This document shows positions 18,847 through 27,039 of a stretch of 35,802 bases of DNA, in pieces. The position numbers and the translations under genes are program-made. The notes beneath the pieces were generated by a model, which saw only the letters and a list, made by a program, of their open reading frames with translations, was not told the origin of the DNA and did not search any database. The DNA comes from an uncultured Alphaproteobacteria bacterium (GTDB lineage Bacteria; Pseudomonadota; Alphaproteobacteria; UBA7887), in contig CACETT010000009.1 in NCBI GenBank assembly GCA_902562525.1, positions 1-35,802 of the forward strand, read 5' to 3'. Within the stretch, counting starts at the first letter, position 1. Each line of letters opens with the position of its first letter.

Positions 18847-20190
18847 CTATTGCGGAGAATACGGATTGCTTCGCGCACGCGCTAACATTCTTATCGGTGT
18901 TCCTGGAAGGTGGAAGGCAGCTCGGAGTTCATTGGTCAGGTAGCGGATGTAAGTATCAGATAGGCCTCCCGTTCTATTGATAGAAAGTGAGAAACGAGGT
19001 GGTCTAGTCGCGTACTGAGTTATGTATCTTATTTTAACCGCCCTTTTGTTAACCATGGGTGGCGGGTGGCGTTGGGATGTGGCTGCAAGCCAGCGATTTA
19101 GGTCTGAGGTGTTGATGCGCCGATTCCATTGTCGGTGAGCCTCAAAGGCTTGTTTCATCAGCAGATCAATTCCCGCTGTCGTGGTTGCCGAGCATTTGAC
19201 TATTGCAACACCTCTAATTTGGGGTAGTGATAATGCTACTTGTTCCCTAAAATAGTTTTCTCTTTCCTTATTCCTGTGCACCAAGTCCCATTTATTTAAA
19301 ATGATAACCATGGCCCTCCCTTGGTCCGCGATGTTATGGGCAATGTTAATGTCTTGTTTTTCCAGGTCTTTGACTGCATCTAAAACAAGGAACGCTACAT
19401 TACAAAACCGCAAGGCTTTCATAGTATCTTCAGTGGACATTTGTTCTAACCGTTCTGTTACTCGGGCTTTTCGTCGAAGGCCAGCTGTATCGACAAGTCG
19501 CAATGATTGTCCGTGGTATGCCCAGTCCACATGAATGGCATCGCGGGTTACACCCGGCTCTGGACCAGTCATCACGCGGTTTTCGCCCAGCAGGGTGTTA
19601 AAGAGAGTGCTCTTTCCTGTGTTAGGGCGGCCCAAGATAGCGATACTAATGCGTGTTGCGTCCACAGAAGTCGAAATGTTTAGATTTTCGTTTTTCTCAA
19701 GAAGTAGTCGTGTAACTTCAGATAATAGCTCAAATATTCCATCTCCGTGTTGGGCGGACACCAGGATGGGTTCGCCAAGACCAAGGGAGAACGCCTCGAG
19801 TTGTGTGGAGTCGCCAGCGCGTCCTTCTGATTTGTTAACAACAACCAGGGCAGGCTTGTTACTTTTGCGGACTAATTCGTTAAAATGCTCATCCAAAGGC
19901 ATCAAGCCGGAACGGCCATCTAACACCAAGAGAACTAGGTGTGCCGACGCAATCGCTGAAATGGTTTGATTTTGCATATTGTTTTCTAGCTCGGATTGGG
20001 GGGTAGCTTCGAGGCCAGCGGTATCAATGATACAAAATGAGTTCGTTCCGAAATCTACTATGCCTTCCCTTCGGTCCCGGGTGACGCCAGGCTGTGGATC
20101 TGTTAGTGCAGATCTTCTCCCCACAAGTCTATTGAAGAGGCTAGACTTTCCAACGTTTGGCCGTCCTACTATTGCTATAGTTGCCGGCAT
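18847..20190 (-). CDS. der: Ribosome biogenesis GTPase Der
   Basis: Two tandem G domains: VGRPNVGKSSLFNRLVG...DTAGL...NKSEG and LGRPNTGKSTLFNTLLGENRVMTGPEPGVTRDAI...DTAGLRRKARV...NKWDL. Confidence 0.97.
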   Translation of the reverse strand: MPATIAIVGRPNVGKSSLFNRLVGRRSALTDPQPGVTRDRREGIVDFGTNSFCIIDTAGLEATPQSELENNMQNQTISAIASAHLVLLVLDGRSGLMPLDEHFNELVRKSNKPALVVVNKSEGRAGDSTQLEAFSLGLGEPILVSAQHGDGIFELLSEVTRLLLEKNENLNISTSVDATRISIAILGRPNTGKSTLFNTLLGENRVMTGPEPGVTRDAIHVDWAYHGQSLRLVDTAGLRRKARVTERLEQMSTEDTMKALRFCNVAFLVLDAVKDLEKQDINIAHNIADQGRAMVIILNKWDLVHRNKERENYFREQVALSLPQIRGVAIVKCSATTTAGIDLLMKQAFEAHRQWNRRINTSDLNRWLAATSQRHPPPMVNKRAVKIRYITQYATRPPRFSLSINRTGGLSDTYIRYLTNELRAAFHLPGTPIRMLARARSNPYSPQ

Positions 20191-20218
20191 AAATATTCCA
20201 TCCCCTAAATAAGGCTAC

Positions 20219-21580
20219 TTATCTTAAAGCAATGGCTTCGGCTTCGTCCGTCAATATATAAACAGTTCCCCTGGCTACAATAGGAGAGATTTTAATTCCT
20301 GCCCCTAACGAAATTTGGCCAAGTATGTTTCCTGAATATGGTGATATTGCTCGTATTTCCCCGAAGTTGTTTGCAATAATCAGACGATCTCCGGCAAGCA
20401 GCGGTCGAGTCCAAATTAGACGGCTCTTTCTATCGGTCGGATCATCAAATTTAGGCATCGGTGAAATCCAGTGAATTTTGCCAGTAATACGATGTAGACA
20501 AACTAGATCGTTTCCAGTGGTCATTAGGAATAAATAATTTCCTGCCGCCCAAGGAGTTTCCGAGCTTGCAATTTCTTGCTCCCAGAGCTGTGCTCCAGTG
20601 CGTAGATCTATCGCTACAAGTCTTCCACTATTGCTGCCGGCATAAACTGTGTTGTCAACAATAACTGGACTAGCATCTATGTCGCTTAGGGAAGTGTCAG
20701 CTCCTAGTCGGCCTTGAAAAATTAGTGAGTCGCTCCAGACAATCCGGCCGTTCTCGACTCTCATCGCGTATAGTTCTCCCGAGGAATAAGGAACTACGAC
20801 AATGTCTTTAGACACAGCAACTGCCGCGGTTCCCAGTAGGCCAGCACTTTCAACGATGCCCTGATGTTCCCACAAGGTAGCACCGTCTGAATGGCTAAGC
20901 ACATGAAGGTGATTATCTAGGCTTAAGACAAAGATTCTTCCATCGGATGCTACTGGAGCTCCTCTAAGAGGTGTTCCCAGGTTTTTCCACCAATAGAGAC
21001 CGCCATTCTCCGGATTTAGAGCTAAAATATAGCCATAAGCGGTGGTTACATAGAGAGTGTCTTGGTAGTATGCTAGGCCACCCCCTATAGATCCTTCCAT
21101 TTCTTCGCCCTGTGGAATTAAAGCTTTCTTCCAAACTGCCTCAACTGCCCCAAGCTTTATCGCCGATAGGTTACTCTCGGCGTCTAGAGTAAAGAGCATT
21201 TGTTTGACCACAATCGGATCCGCCAACAGGGGATTGTTTTCCGTTTCACCTTTTCCAAATCCAATAGACCATACCTTGGAAAGGTTGCCATCGGCTGCCG
21301 GGTGCTCCATCGAGTGGCTCGCTGAGCCACCAGTTTGGGCCCATTCGGGGTTAGTCTTGGGCCTGGGCAACTCAATGATAAGGGTGGCGGAACCGGGATC
21401 AGGTTCAAGTGACTTTTCCAGTGCTAGAACCGAAATCCTCTTTCCTGGAATAGGGGGCTCTTCCTTGTCTGTTCCAAGGATCGTCCGAGCTGTCTCGCAG
21501 CCGCCTAGCGGCAGGCAAGCGAGCATCAGGCTCAAGGCGACGCCTAACTCTGTGAAAATGTTTCTAATTTGAGTTCCCAT
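20219..21580 (-). CDS. bamB: Outer-membrane assembly lipoprotein BamB (PQQ-like beta-propeller)
   Basis: Lipobox LPLGGC; repeated PQQ blades (GRLVAIDLRTGAQLWEQEI..., TLWEHQGIVES); adjacent to der. Confidence 0.9.
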   Translation of the reverse strand: MGTQIRNIFTELGVALSLMLACLPLGGCETARTILGTDKEEPPIPGKRISVLALEKSLEPDPGSATLIIELPRPKTNPEWAQTGGSASHSMEHPAADGNLSKVWSIGFGKGETENNPLLADPIVVKQMLFTLDAESNLSAIKLGAVEAVWKKALIPQGEEMEGSIGGGLAYYQDTLYVTTAYGYILALNPENGGLYWWKNLGTPLRGAPVASDGRIFVLSLDNHLHVLSHSDGATLWEHQGIVESAGLLGTAAVAVSKDIVVVPYSSGELYAMRVENGRIVWSDSLIFQGRLGADTSLSDIDASPVIVDNTVYAGSNSGRLVAIDLRTGAQLWEQEIASSETPWAAGNYLFLMTTGNDLVCLHRITGKIHWISPMPKFDDPTDRKSRLIWTRPLLAGDRLIIANNFGEIRAISPYSGNILGQISLGAGIKISPIVARGTVYILTDEAEAIALR

Positions 21581-22217
21581 GGATAGTTGCTAAGACTTTT
21601 CTCGCCCTTGTGCGAATACTAGCCGGGCTCGTAGGGTCATCAGCCAAGGTTACTAGCAGTTTTCTGGCTTCTTCTAGTTCCCCAGATTGTATTCTGGCAA
21701 GGGCCATGATTTCTTGACCTAGGTATTGCCACGGTCCAGAACCTCGAACAATGGGCTCCAAGCTGCTAATAGCCTCATTTGAAAGTTCTTGTTCTAAACG
21801 TTGAATCGCCGCTAAGATTATCGACAGCTCTCCCAAAAGTGGTTCTGTGCCAGGGTCATTGGCTAATTCATCGTAGACAGAGATGGCCTTAGATGATTGG
21901 TTACTATTAACCAAGGCTGCTGCTTCTCGGAGGGCAGCCAGCTGCGAATAACCGCCCCCTGATTCGTTTACTAGAGTATTGAACGCAACGGTAGCTTGTT
22001 CATGTTGCCCACTTTCTGAAAGCTCTACACCCGCTGAGAACATTATGCTGTCAGCTACCATTCGCCTCTCGAGGAGTTCGTCCCACCCCACTTTTGCAGC
22101 TGTGGCAACCACAATGCTAACCAACGCAAGAATCAGGTAGCGGCCATAGGTTGTCCAGAGCCTCCCGAGTCGGGCTTGGCGGACTTCGTCGTCTACTTCC
22201 TGAAAGATGTCTCCCAA
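21564..22217 (-). CDS. Tetratricopeptide-repeat protein, YfgM/DUF2133-like
   Basis: GDIFQEVDDEVRQARLGRLWTTYGRYLI + TM segment + TPR-like repeats; location upstream of bamB. TTG at 22217, preceded by AGGAG, fits the family N-terminus better than the ORF-track start 22256. Confidence 0.82.
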   Translation of the reverse strand: MGDIFQEVDDEVRQARLGRLWTTYGRYLILALVSIVVATAAKVGWDELLERRMVADSIMFSAGVELSESGQHEQATVAFNTLVNESGGGYSQLAALREAAALVNSNQSSKAISVYDELANDPGTEPLLGELSIILAAIQRLEQELSNEAISSLEPIVRGSGPWQYLGQEIMALARIQSGELEEARKLLVTLADDPTSPASIRTRARKVLATIHGNSN

Positions 22218-22394
22218 GACTTTTCTCCTAGATAGCGGTGTATTCTGATAACACAATCATAGGCTTGCTGCATAGTAAATTGGGTAGGTTAGACCCAAAG
22301 GATATGCAAATAAGTCGGTTTCGTTGACCTTTTATTGTAGAAGGTTAACATAAGAAGGTTGCCACTTTGAATAGGGGTGTGAGAGCGGCCGATT

Positions 22395-22730
22395 ATGGGT
22401 GAGCTAATCATATTAAGGGAAAGAAGACGGCTATACAGGTCCGTTCATTTCTCTCGAGTTGAGCTCCAGGCCTTGCTTCAAGTCTTTAGCCGGCACGTGG
22501 CTACTAGGGAATGGCTGGATTATTCGATAGACTCCGGCGAAAAAAAAGCGGTTTTCTGCGTATATCGTCGGGCCCATGATTTCCCTCTTTATGAAATCCA
22601 TAAATTGGCGCCGGGTAGCCGAAAGTCGGGGGATTTTTTAATTGTAAGCAAGGGGGATGTGATCCGAGCTTCGCGGAGCCTGGATGCCGCCTTGCGCATT
22701 TTTGACCCGCCACTAAGCGCAGTACCCTAA
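22395..22730 (+). CDS. DUF2794 domain protein
   Basis: RERRRLYRSVHFSRVELQALLQVFSRHVATREWLDYSIDSGEKKAVFCVYRRAHDFPLYEIHKLAPGSRKSGDFLIVSKGDVIRASRSLDAALRIFD resembles the alphaproteobacterial DUF2794 family. Confidence 0.8.
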   Translation: MGELIILRERRRLYRSVHFSRVELQALLQVFSRHVATREWLDYSIDSGEKKAVFCVYRRAHDFPLYEIHKLAPGSRKSGDFLIVSKGDVIRASRSLDAALRIFDPPLSAVP

Positions 22731-23005
22731 GGGTTTTTAATTTAGCGGGGAATCCTTCGGCTGTGGGTCCACGCAGTTTCTTTATTTTCAACCGTTTGGC
22801 TGCTGTGCATAAATGGAGTGAATGCGAGCTGGCGTTTCTGAATCTCAGGAGGCCAGAAGCCAGGTAACGCAAGGGGGATTGACATATCTCAAAGGGAAGG
22901 GTTGGTAGATCTATCTCTGTCGCCTTCCATGAAGATTGCCCAGAGGTTTTGTGCTAATAAGGTTCTGAAAGCGAATAACTTTTTTTATTAGAGGTGCGCA
23001 AAAAA

Positions 23006-23779
23006 ATGCCACGTGCTATTCATGGGTTACTGTCAGGCATTGTTATGGGCATAGCTGCTAGCTTGAGTGTCAGCCCTGTTTTGGCCGAACCTGAAGACTC
23101 TGCGGAGAGGTTGGCGGCGAGGATTGCCTGGGGTCTGGAGCGGCTAAAGAATGGTAATTCTTGTAACCGTTGTTACTTCAACGGAATAGTGCTGCGTGGC
23201 CATACTCTCTACAGGACCAGTTTGAAAATGGTCGAAATGCGGGATGCCGATCTCCGCTGGACTTATTTTGAAGATGTGGATCTATTTCAAGCTGATCTTA
23301 GGGGATCAGATATGAGGCAGGCGTCGTTGGAAAACACTAATCTCTATGATGCAGATCTGAGAACAACGGATCTAGATAAAGCTAATTTGAGAGGTGCGGA
23401 TCTCACCAGTGCTAATTTACAGAGAGCTTATTTAACTGAGGCTATTCTTAGCGGAGCCACTTTGCGTGAAGCTCGCCTTGATGATGCGGACTTAACTGGT
23501 GCAGATCTCACGTTCGCCGATCTCTCGCGCGGAATTTTGACAAGAGCAAATTTTACTGAGGCTAATTTGGAAAATGCTATATTAAGTTATTCGATTTTGG
23601 GGGGTGCAGACTTTAGTGGTGCTAACTTAACGGGAACTAGGTTTCGCGGCGTTGATTTTTCAAACGCTAATTTGACCGATACGGATCTTTCTAAAAGCAA
23701 TCTATCGGCAACAGATCTGGAACAAGCAATTTTGTGCAGAACACTCACCCCTTGGGGCGAGGATAACAGTGGGTGTTGA
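23006..23779 (+). CDS. Secreted pentapeptide-repeat protein with N-terminal CxxC and C-terminal NSGC
   Basis: Signal peptide (HGLLSGIVMGIAASLSVSPVLAEP); about 25 A(D/N)LXX repeats (ADLRGSDMRQASLENTNLYDADL...); C-terminus AILCRTLTPWGEDNSGC. ATG 23006 preferred over GTG 22994 on Shine-Dalgarno spacing. Confidence 0.9.
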   Translation: MPRAIHGLLSGIVMGIAASLSVSPVLAEPEDSAERLAARIAWGLERLKNGNSCNRCYFNGIVLRGHTLYRTSLKMVEMRDADLRWTYFEDVDLFQADLRGSDMRQASLENTNLYDADLRTTDLDKANLRGADLTSANLQRAYLTEAILSGATLREARLDDADLTGADLTFADLSRGILTRANFTEANLENAILSYSILGGADFSGANLTGTRFRGVDFSNANLTDTDLSKSNLSATDLEQAILCRTLTPWGEDNSGC

Positions 23780-23816
23780 TTTGGAGTGTAACAGAGACAG
23801 GTGAGGAATTTATGAA

Positions 23817-24785
23817 ATGAAGATTGGTTATCTGATAAAGGTTCGGCCAGATTTGGAAGATATTGTGCCGGAAGATGTAGAGGAATATGTCCAAGTTTCT
23901 GTTGGAGAAAATGGCCTCTATTCGGATGAAGATTTGGAAAAAGTAAAAGACGTAGACGCATTTATTATTGGCATGGAGCCTGTAAACGAGCAAATTTTAT
24001 CTGCGGCCACAAATGTAAAAATAGCTCAGAGGTTAGGTGTTGGCTACGAAACTTTTGATTTGAAAGCGACGGCCGAGAGGCAGATACCAGCTTGTAATAT
24101 AGAAGGAGTAAATAAAGAGGCGGTCGCAGAACATAACATGGCGCTCATGTTGGCTTTATCAAAGAAGCTTCCTCAGGCATCGGCTCTAACAGAGAGTGCA
24201 GACTGGCCGGCCGCAAGGACCCTCTCTGATGGTGCCTTTGAACTGAAAGGCCTGACGCTGGGCATAGTTGGTTTTGGAGACACCGGTTCTTCTCTAGCTA
24301 AGCGTGCACGACCCTTTGAGATGGATATTATTTACAGCGAAATTCGGGAAGTAAATGAGGGTGTTGCGAGCCAGCTTGGAGCAAAGAGGGTCAGCCATGA
24401 AGAGCTTTTTAAGACGTCAGATATAGTTTGTATTTGCACCAACTTAAATGACACGAGTCGGAATTTGGTGAACGGCGAGGCACTTGCCTTAATGAACTCT
24501 AGGACAACGTTAATTTGTTGTGCCAGAGGGGGTATTCTAGATGAAGCGGCCGTGGCCTCTGCACTTAAGTCTGGCCAAATATTGCAAGCAGGGATTGATG
24601 TTTTTGAAACGGAGCCGATTGAGCCAGACAATCCACTTATTGGGATTGATAATTGTATTTTGACCTCTCACGTTGCTGGGGTCACAAAGCCCACATCGGC
24701 CCGAATATGGGAGTGGGCACATGAAAATGTGCGCGCGGTGGTAGTAAAAGGTGAACGTCCTCGCTGGATAAGAAATGGAGTGTAG
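23817..24785 (+). CDS. D-2-hydroxyacid dehydrogenase (NAD-binding)
   Basis: LTLGIVGFGDTGSSLAKRARPFEM (GxGxxG), CCARGGILDEAAVASAL (catalytic Arg), DVFETEP (Glu), LTSHVAGVT (His). Confidence 0.92.
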   Translation: MKIGYLIKVRPDLEDIVPEDVEEYVQVSVGENGLYSDEDLEKVKDVDAFIIGMEPVNEQILSAATNVKIAQRLGVGYETFDLKATAERQIPACNIEGVNKEAVAEHNMALMLALSKKLPQASALTESADWPAARTLSDGAFELKGLTLGIVGFGDTGSSLAKRARPFEMDIIYSEIREVNEGVASQLGAKRVSHEELFKTSDIVCICTNLNDTSRNLVNGEALALMNSRTTLICCARGGILDEAAVASALKSGQILQAGIDVFETEPIEPDNPLIGIDNCILTSHVAGVTKPTSARIWEWAHENVRAVVVKGERPRWIRNGV

Positions 24786-24789
24786 GCAG

Positions 24790-26049
24790 CTAGGATTGAG
24801 CCAGTGCTTGCCGATGCAGACGATTTAATCTCTTTAACAGCAAGAGTAATAGGCAACAAACAAGTGTAAGCATGTAGAGGCTGCTTGCAAAACTGCCGGT
24901 AATATCAGACAAGACCCCGAAACAAACGGGTCCCAGGAATCCGCCGATTTCAGCAAAGGAGAAAAATAGGCCCCCGGCTGCTCCAGCGTGTTTAGTCCCT
25001 ACGCCACGCATTTCTACCAGTGATAGCATTAGTATTGTCATAAGGGAGCCTCGAGCTAACCCTTGCATTGCTAACCCAAGGCTCAATGTGATGGAGTTGT
25101 CAGAGTGCTGGAGAAGCAGAGACGAGCTGCCAGCAATGATCAGCAAGCAAAGCAACAAGGTGTTCCGTCGGCTTGGAATAGCTAATCGAGGAATGAGCAA
25201 AGATCCTAAGATGCCAACCAGGGCAGGGATGGTAGCCCAATACCCGGCCTGAGAAGCACTCATGCCTCCTCGACGTAGAATTTCTGGTAGCCAATTATTC
25301 AAACTGTGATTAAAGAAGAATGCGCCAATTGCCATGACTAATAGGGTGATTACCATTGGTTGTCGAAGGAGTGTAACAAAGACCTTTCCTCGCGGTTGAT
25401 CGCGCTCGTTCACGTGAAGTTCGTCTATTCGCTGGGTTCGAGGGTGACTGGCGATGATAATCCAGGCTAGGCTTATGCAAATGACAACTACTGAGTAAAG
25501 GAACATGACGTGTCGCCAGTTGTTGTCGAGTAGTGGCATGGCTATGCTATTAGTCGTCGAAAGCGCCAGGATACTGCCAAGGGCTGGTCCAGTGATGTAA
25601 ATGCCCATCGCCAATCCTCGTTGCTTTCCCTTAAAGCATGCGGCAACAAGTTTCGGTGCTCCTATGGAAATTAGGGGGCCTCCGATACCAAATCCAGCTA
25701 CGGCAAGGAATAAGCTCACTTGGTCTGTGCTTAGGCCTCTTGCAGCGCAGGAGGCCGCCATAATTAACCCGGCTGCAAGTAGTGCCCATTTGGGGCCGGC
25801 TCTATCTAAGAATGCACCACAAGGTACGGCGGAGGCTATGAAAATTAAGGGCCAAGCTCCTAGTATTAAACCAATGGTGCTGTCGTTTATGTTTAGATCT
25901 TGACGTATCGTGCCCACCAAGGGAGCCATAGCCGCAAGGGTTAGGCCAAATGCAAAATACAAAGCCCAGACGCCAAACAATAAAAACCATTTATATGAGT
26001 TGGCAGAATCCGTAACTGGAAATTTGTTAATGTTAGAGGTTAGGTTCAT
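24790..26049 (-). CDS. MFS transporter
   Basis: About 12 hydrophobic segments; GAFLDRAGPKWALL (loop 2-3 motif), central cytoplasmic loop, KGKQRGLAMGIYITGPALGSI. Confidence 0.9.
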   Translation of the reverse strand: MNLTSNINKFPVTDSANSYKWFLLFGVWALYFAFGLTLAAMAPLVGTIRQDLNINDSTIGLILGAWPLIFIASAVPCGAFLDRAGPKWALLAAGLIMAASCAARGLSTDQVSLFLAVAGFGIGGPLISIGAPKLVAACFKGKQRGLAMGIYITGPALGSILALSTTNSIAMPLLDNNWRHVMFLYSVVVICISLAWIIIASHPRTQRIDELHVNERDQPRGKVFVTLLRQPMVITLLVMAIGAFFFNHSLNNWLPEILRRGGMSASQAGYWATIPALVGILGSLLIPRLAIPSRRNTLLLCLLIIAGSSSLLLQHSDNSITLSLGLAMQGLARGSLMTILMLSLVEMRGVGTKHAGAAGGLFFSFAEIGGFLGPVCFGVLSDITGSFASSLYMLTLVCCLLLLLLKRLNRLHRQALAQS

Positions 26050-26185
26050 TCGGCAAACATCATACTTTGCCCTGCAACGGGTTGGCTTGTTAGTTTCAAG
26101 GGGAAATATCTCAGAGGTTCAAGTAAGGGTTCAACAAATTTGGATGTGGTAATATATTTACACAGCGAGGTCTCATTAATAACGG

Positions 26186-26815
26186 TCACATTGCTGCGCA
26201 CCCTGAATTCATTGTTTTCCAGAATCTTGTATTGGTGTTACACAGGATTGCTTTCTTTATTTGGTGGTACCAAACCTTGGCACTCGACATGTCTGCGCCT
26301 GTCAGTGTCGTGTCTTCCAGGTTTGACCCGTATAACCAAGTATCACGTAAGTCCGCATTGCTGAGGTCGGCATCTTTAAAATTGGTTCCGACAAGTACGG
26401 CTCCCCGAAAATTAGTTCCTTGTAGCTTGTTGCCGGTCATATTTGCGGCCCTAAGGTTGGCCTTATAAAAATTTGTATTGGTTAATTCAGCTCCGACGAG
26501 GCTTGCAGCTAATAAGTTAGCTCCACTTAAGTCCGCTTCTGTTAAGGTTGTTTTGCGGAGATTAGTTCTTATCAATTGAGCTTTTCGAAGATCGGCCCCC
26601 GAGAGGTCTGCTCCCCGTAAGTCTAGCCAGCTGAGGTTGGCTTTTCTCAAATCGCAACCGGGGCAAGAGTTGGAGGTTTTAAATCTTTCTAGATCTGCTT
26701 CATCAAACCCTAGCGAGGGCTGGGCTATTAACAGAATATTGCATGCGATTAAGCAGCAGCCGATATATCTTAGAAACAACATTTTTTTCACATGTATTGG
26801 AAACAAGAAGTACAA
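26186..26815 (-). CDS. Secreted pentapeptide-repeat protein with N-terminal CxxC and C-terminal NSGC
   Basis: Signal peptide; FKTSNSCPGCDLRKANLSWLDLRGADLSGADL...; C-terminus AILCNTNTRFWKTMNSGCAAM, parallel to the protein at 23006-23779. Confidence 0.9.
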   Translation of the reverse strand: MYFLFPIHVKKMLFLRYIGCCLIACNILLIAQPSLGFDEADLERFKTSNSCPGCDLRKANLSWLDLRGADLSGADLRKAQLIRTNLRKTTLTEADLSGANLLAASLVGAELTNTNFYKANLRAANMTGNKLQGTNFRGAVLVGTNFKDADLSNADLRDTWLYGSNLEDTTLTGADMSSAKVWYHQIKKAILCNTNTRFWKTMNSGCAAM

Positions 26816-27039
26816 TCTCTACACTATATCATACTCTAAGGGAAAGTAAGTTGGGGAGGGAATCCCTTGTGACAGGCTATTTCATAAAAACAATTTGAAA
26901 TTGATCCTGATATTTGGCTAGGTTGGTTGCCCTAGCATCGCTTGGTAGAATTATCTGGAAGAGATGCGCTTAGGTATCTTTTTGGGACTCCCAGTATTGG
27001 TGTTGAATTTTAGAATCTAAATCGTGTGGAGAAACGCTT

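Noticed and set aside
22731-23005. 275-bp gap examined for a tRNA or small RNA
   Set aside because: No cloverleaf or known small RNA consensus could be read; would need Infernal/tRNAscan to test.
23281-23730. Short repeated DNA motifs (e.g. GCTAATTT, GCAGATCT) that could suggest a repeat array
   Set aside because: They are the coding signature of pentapeptide repeats (A-D/N-L-x-x), not a CRISPR or satellite array.
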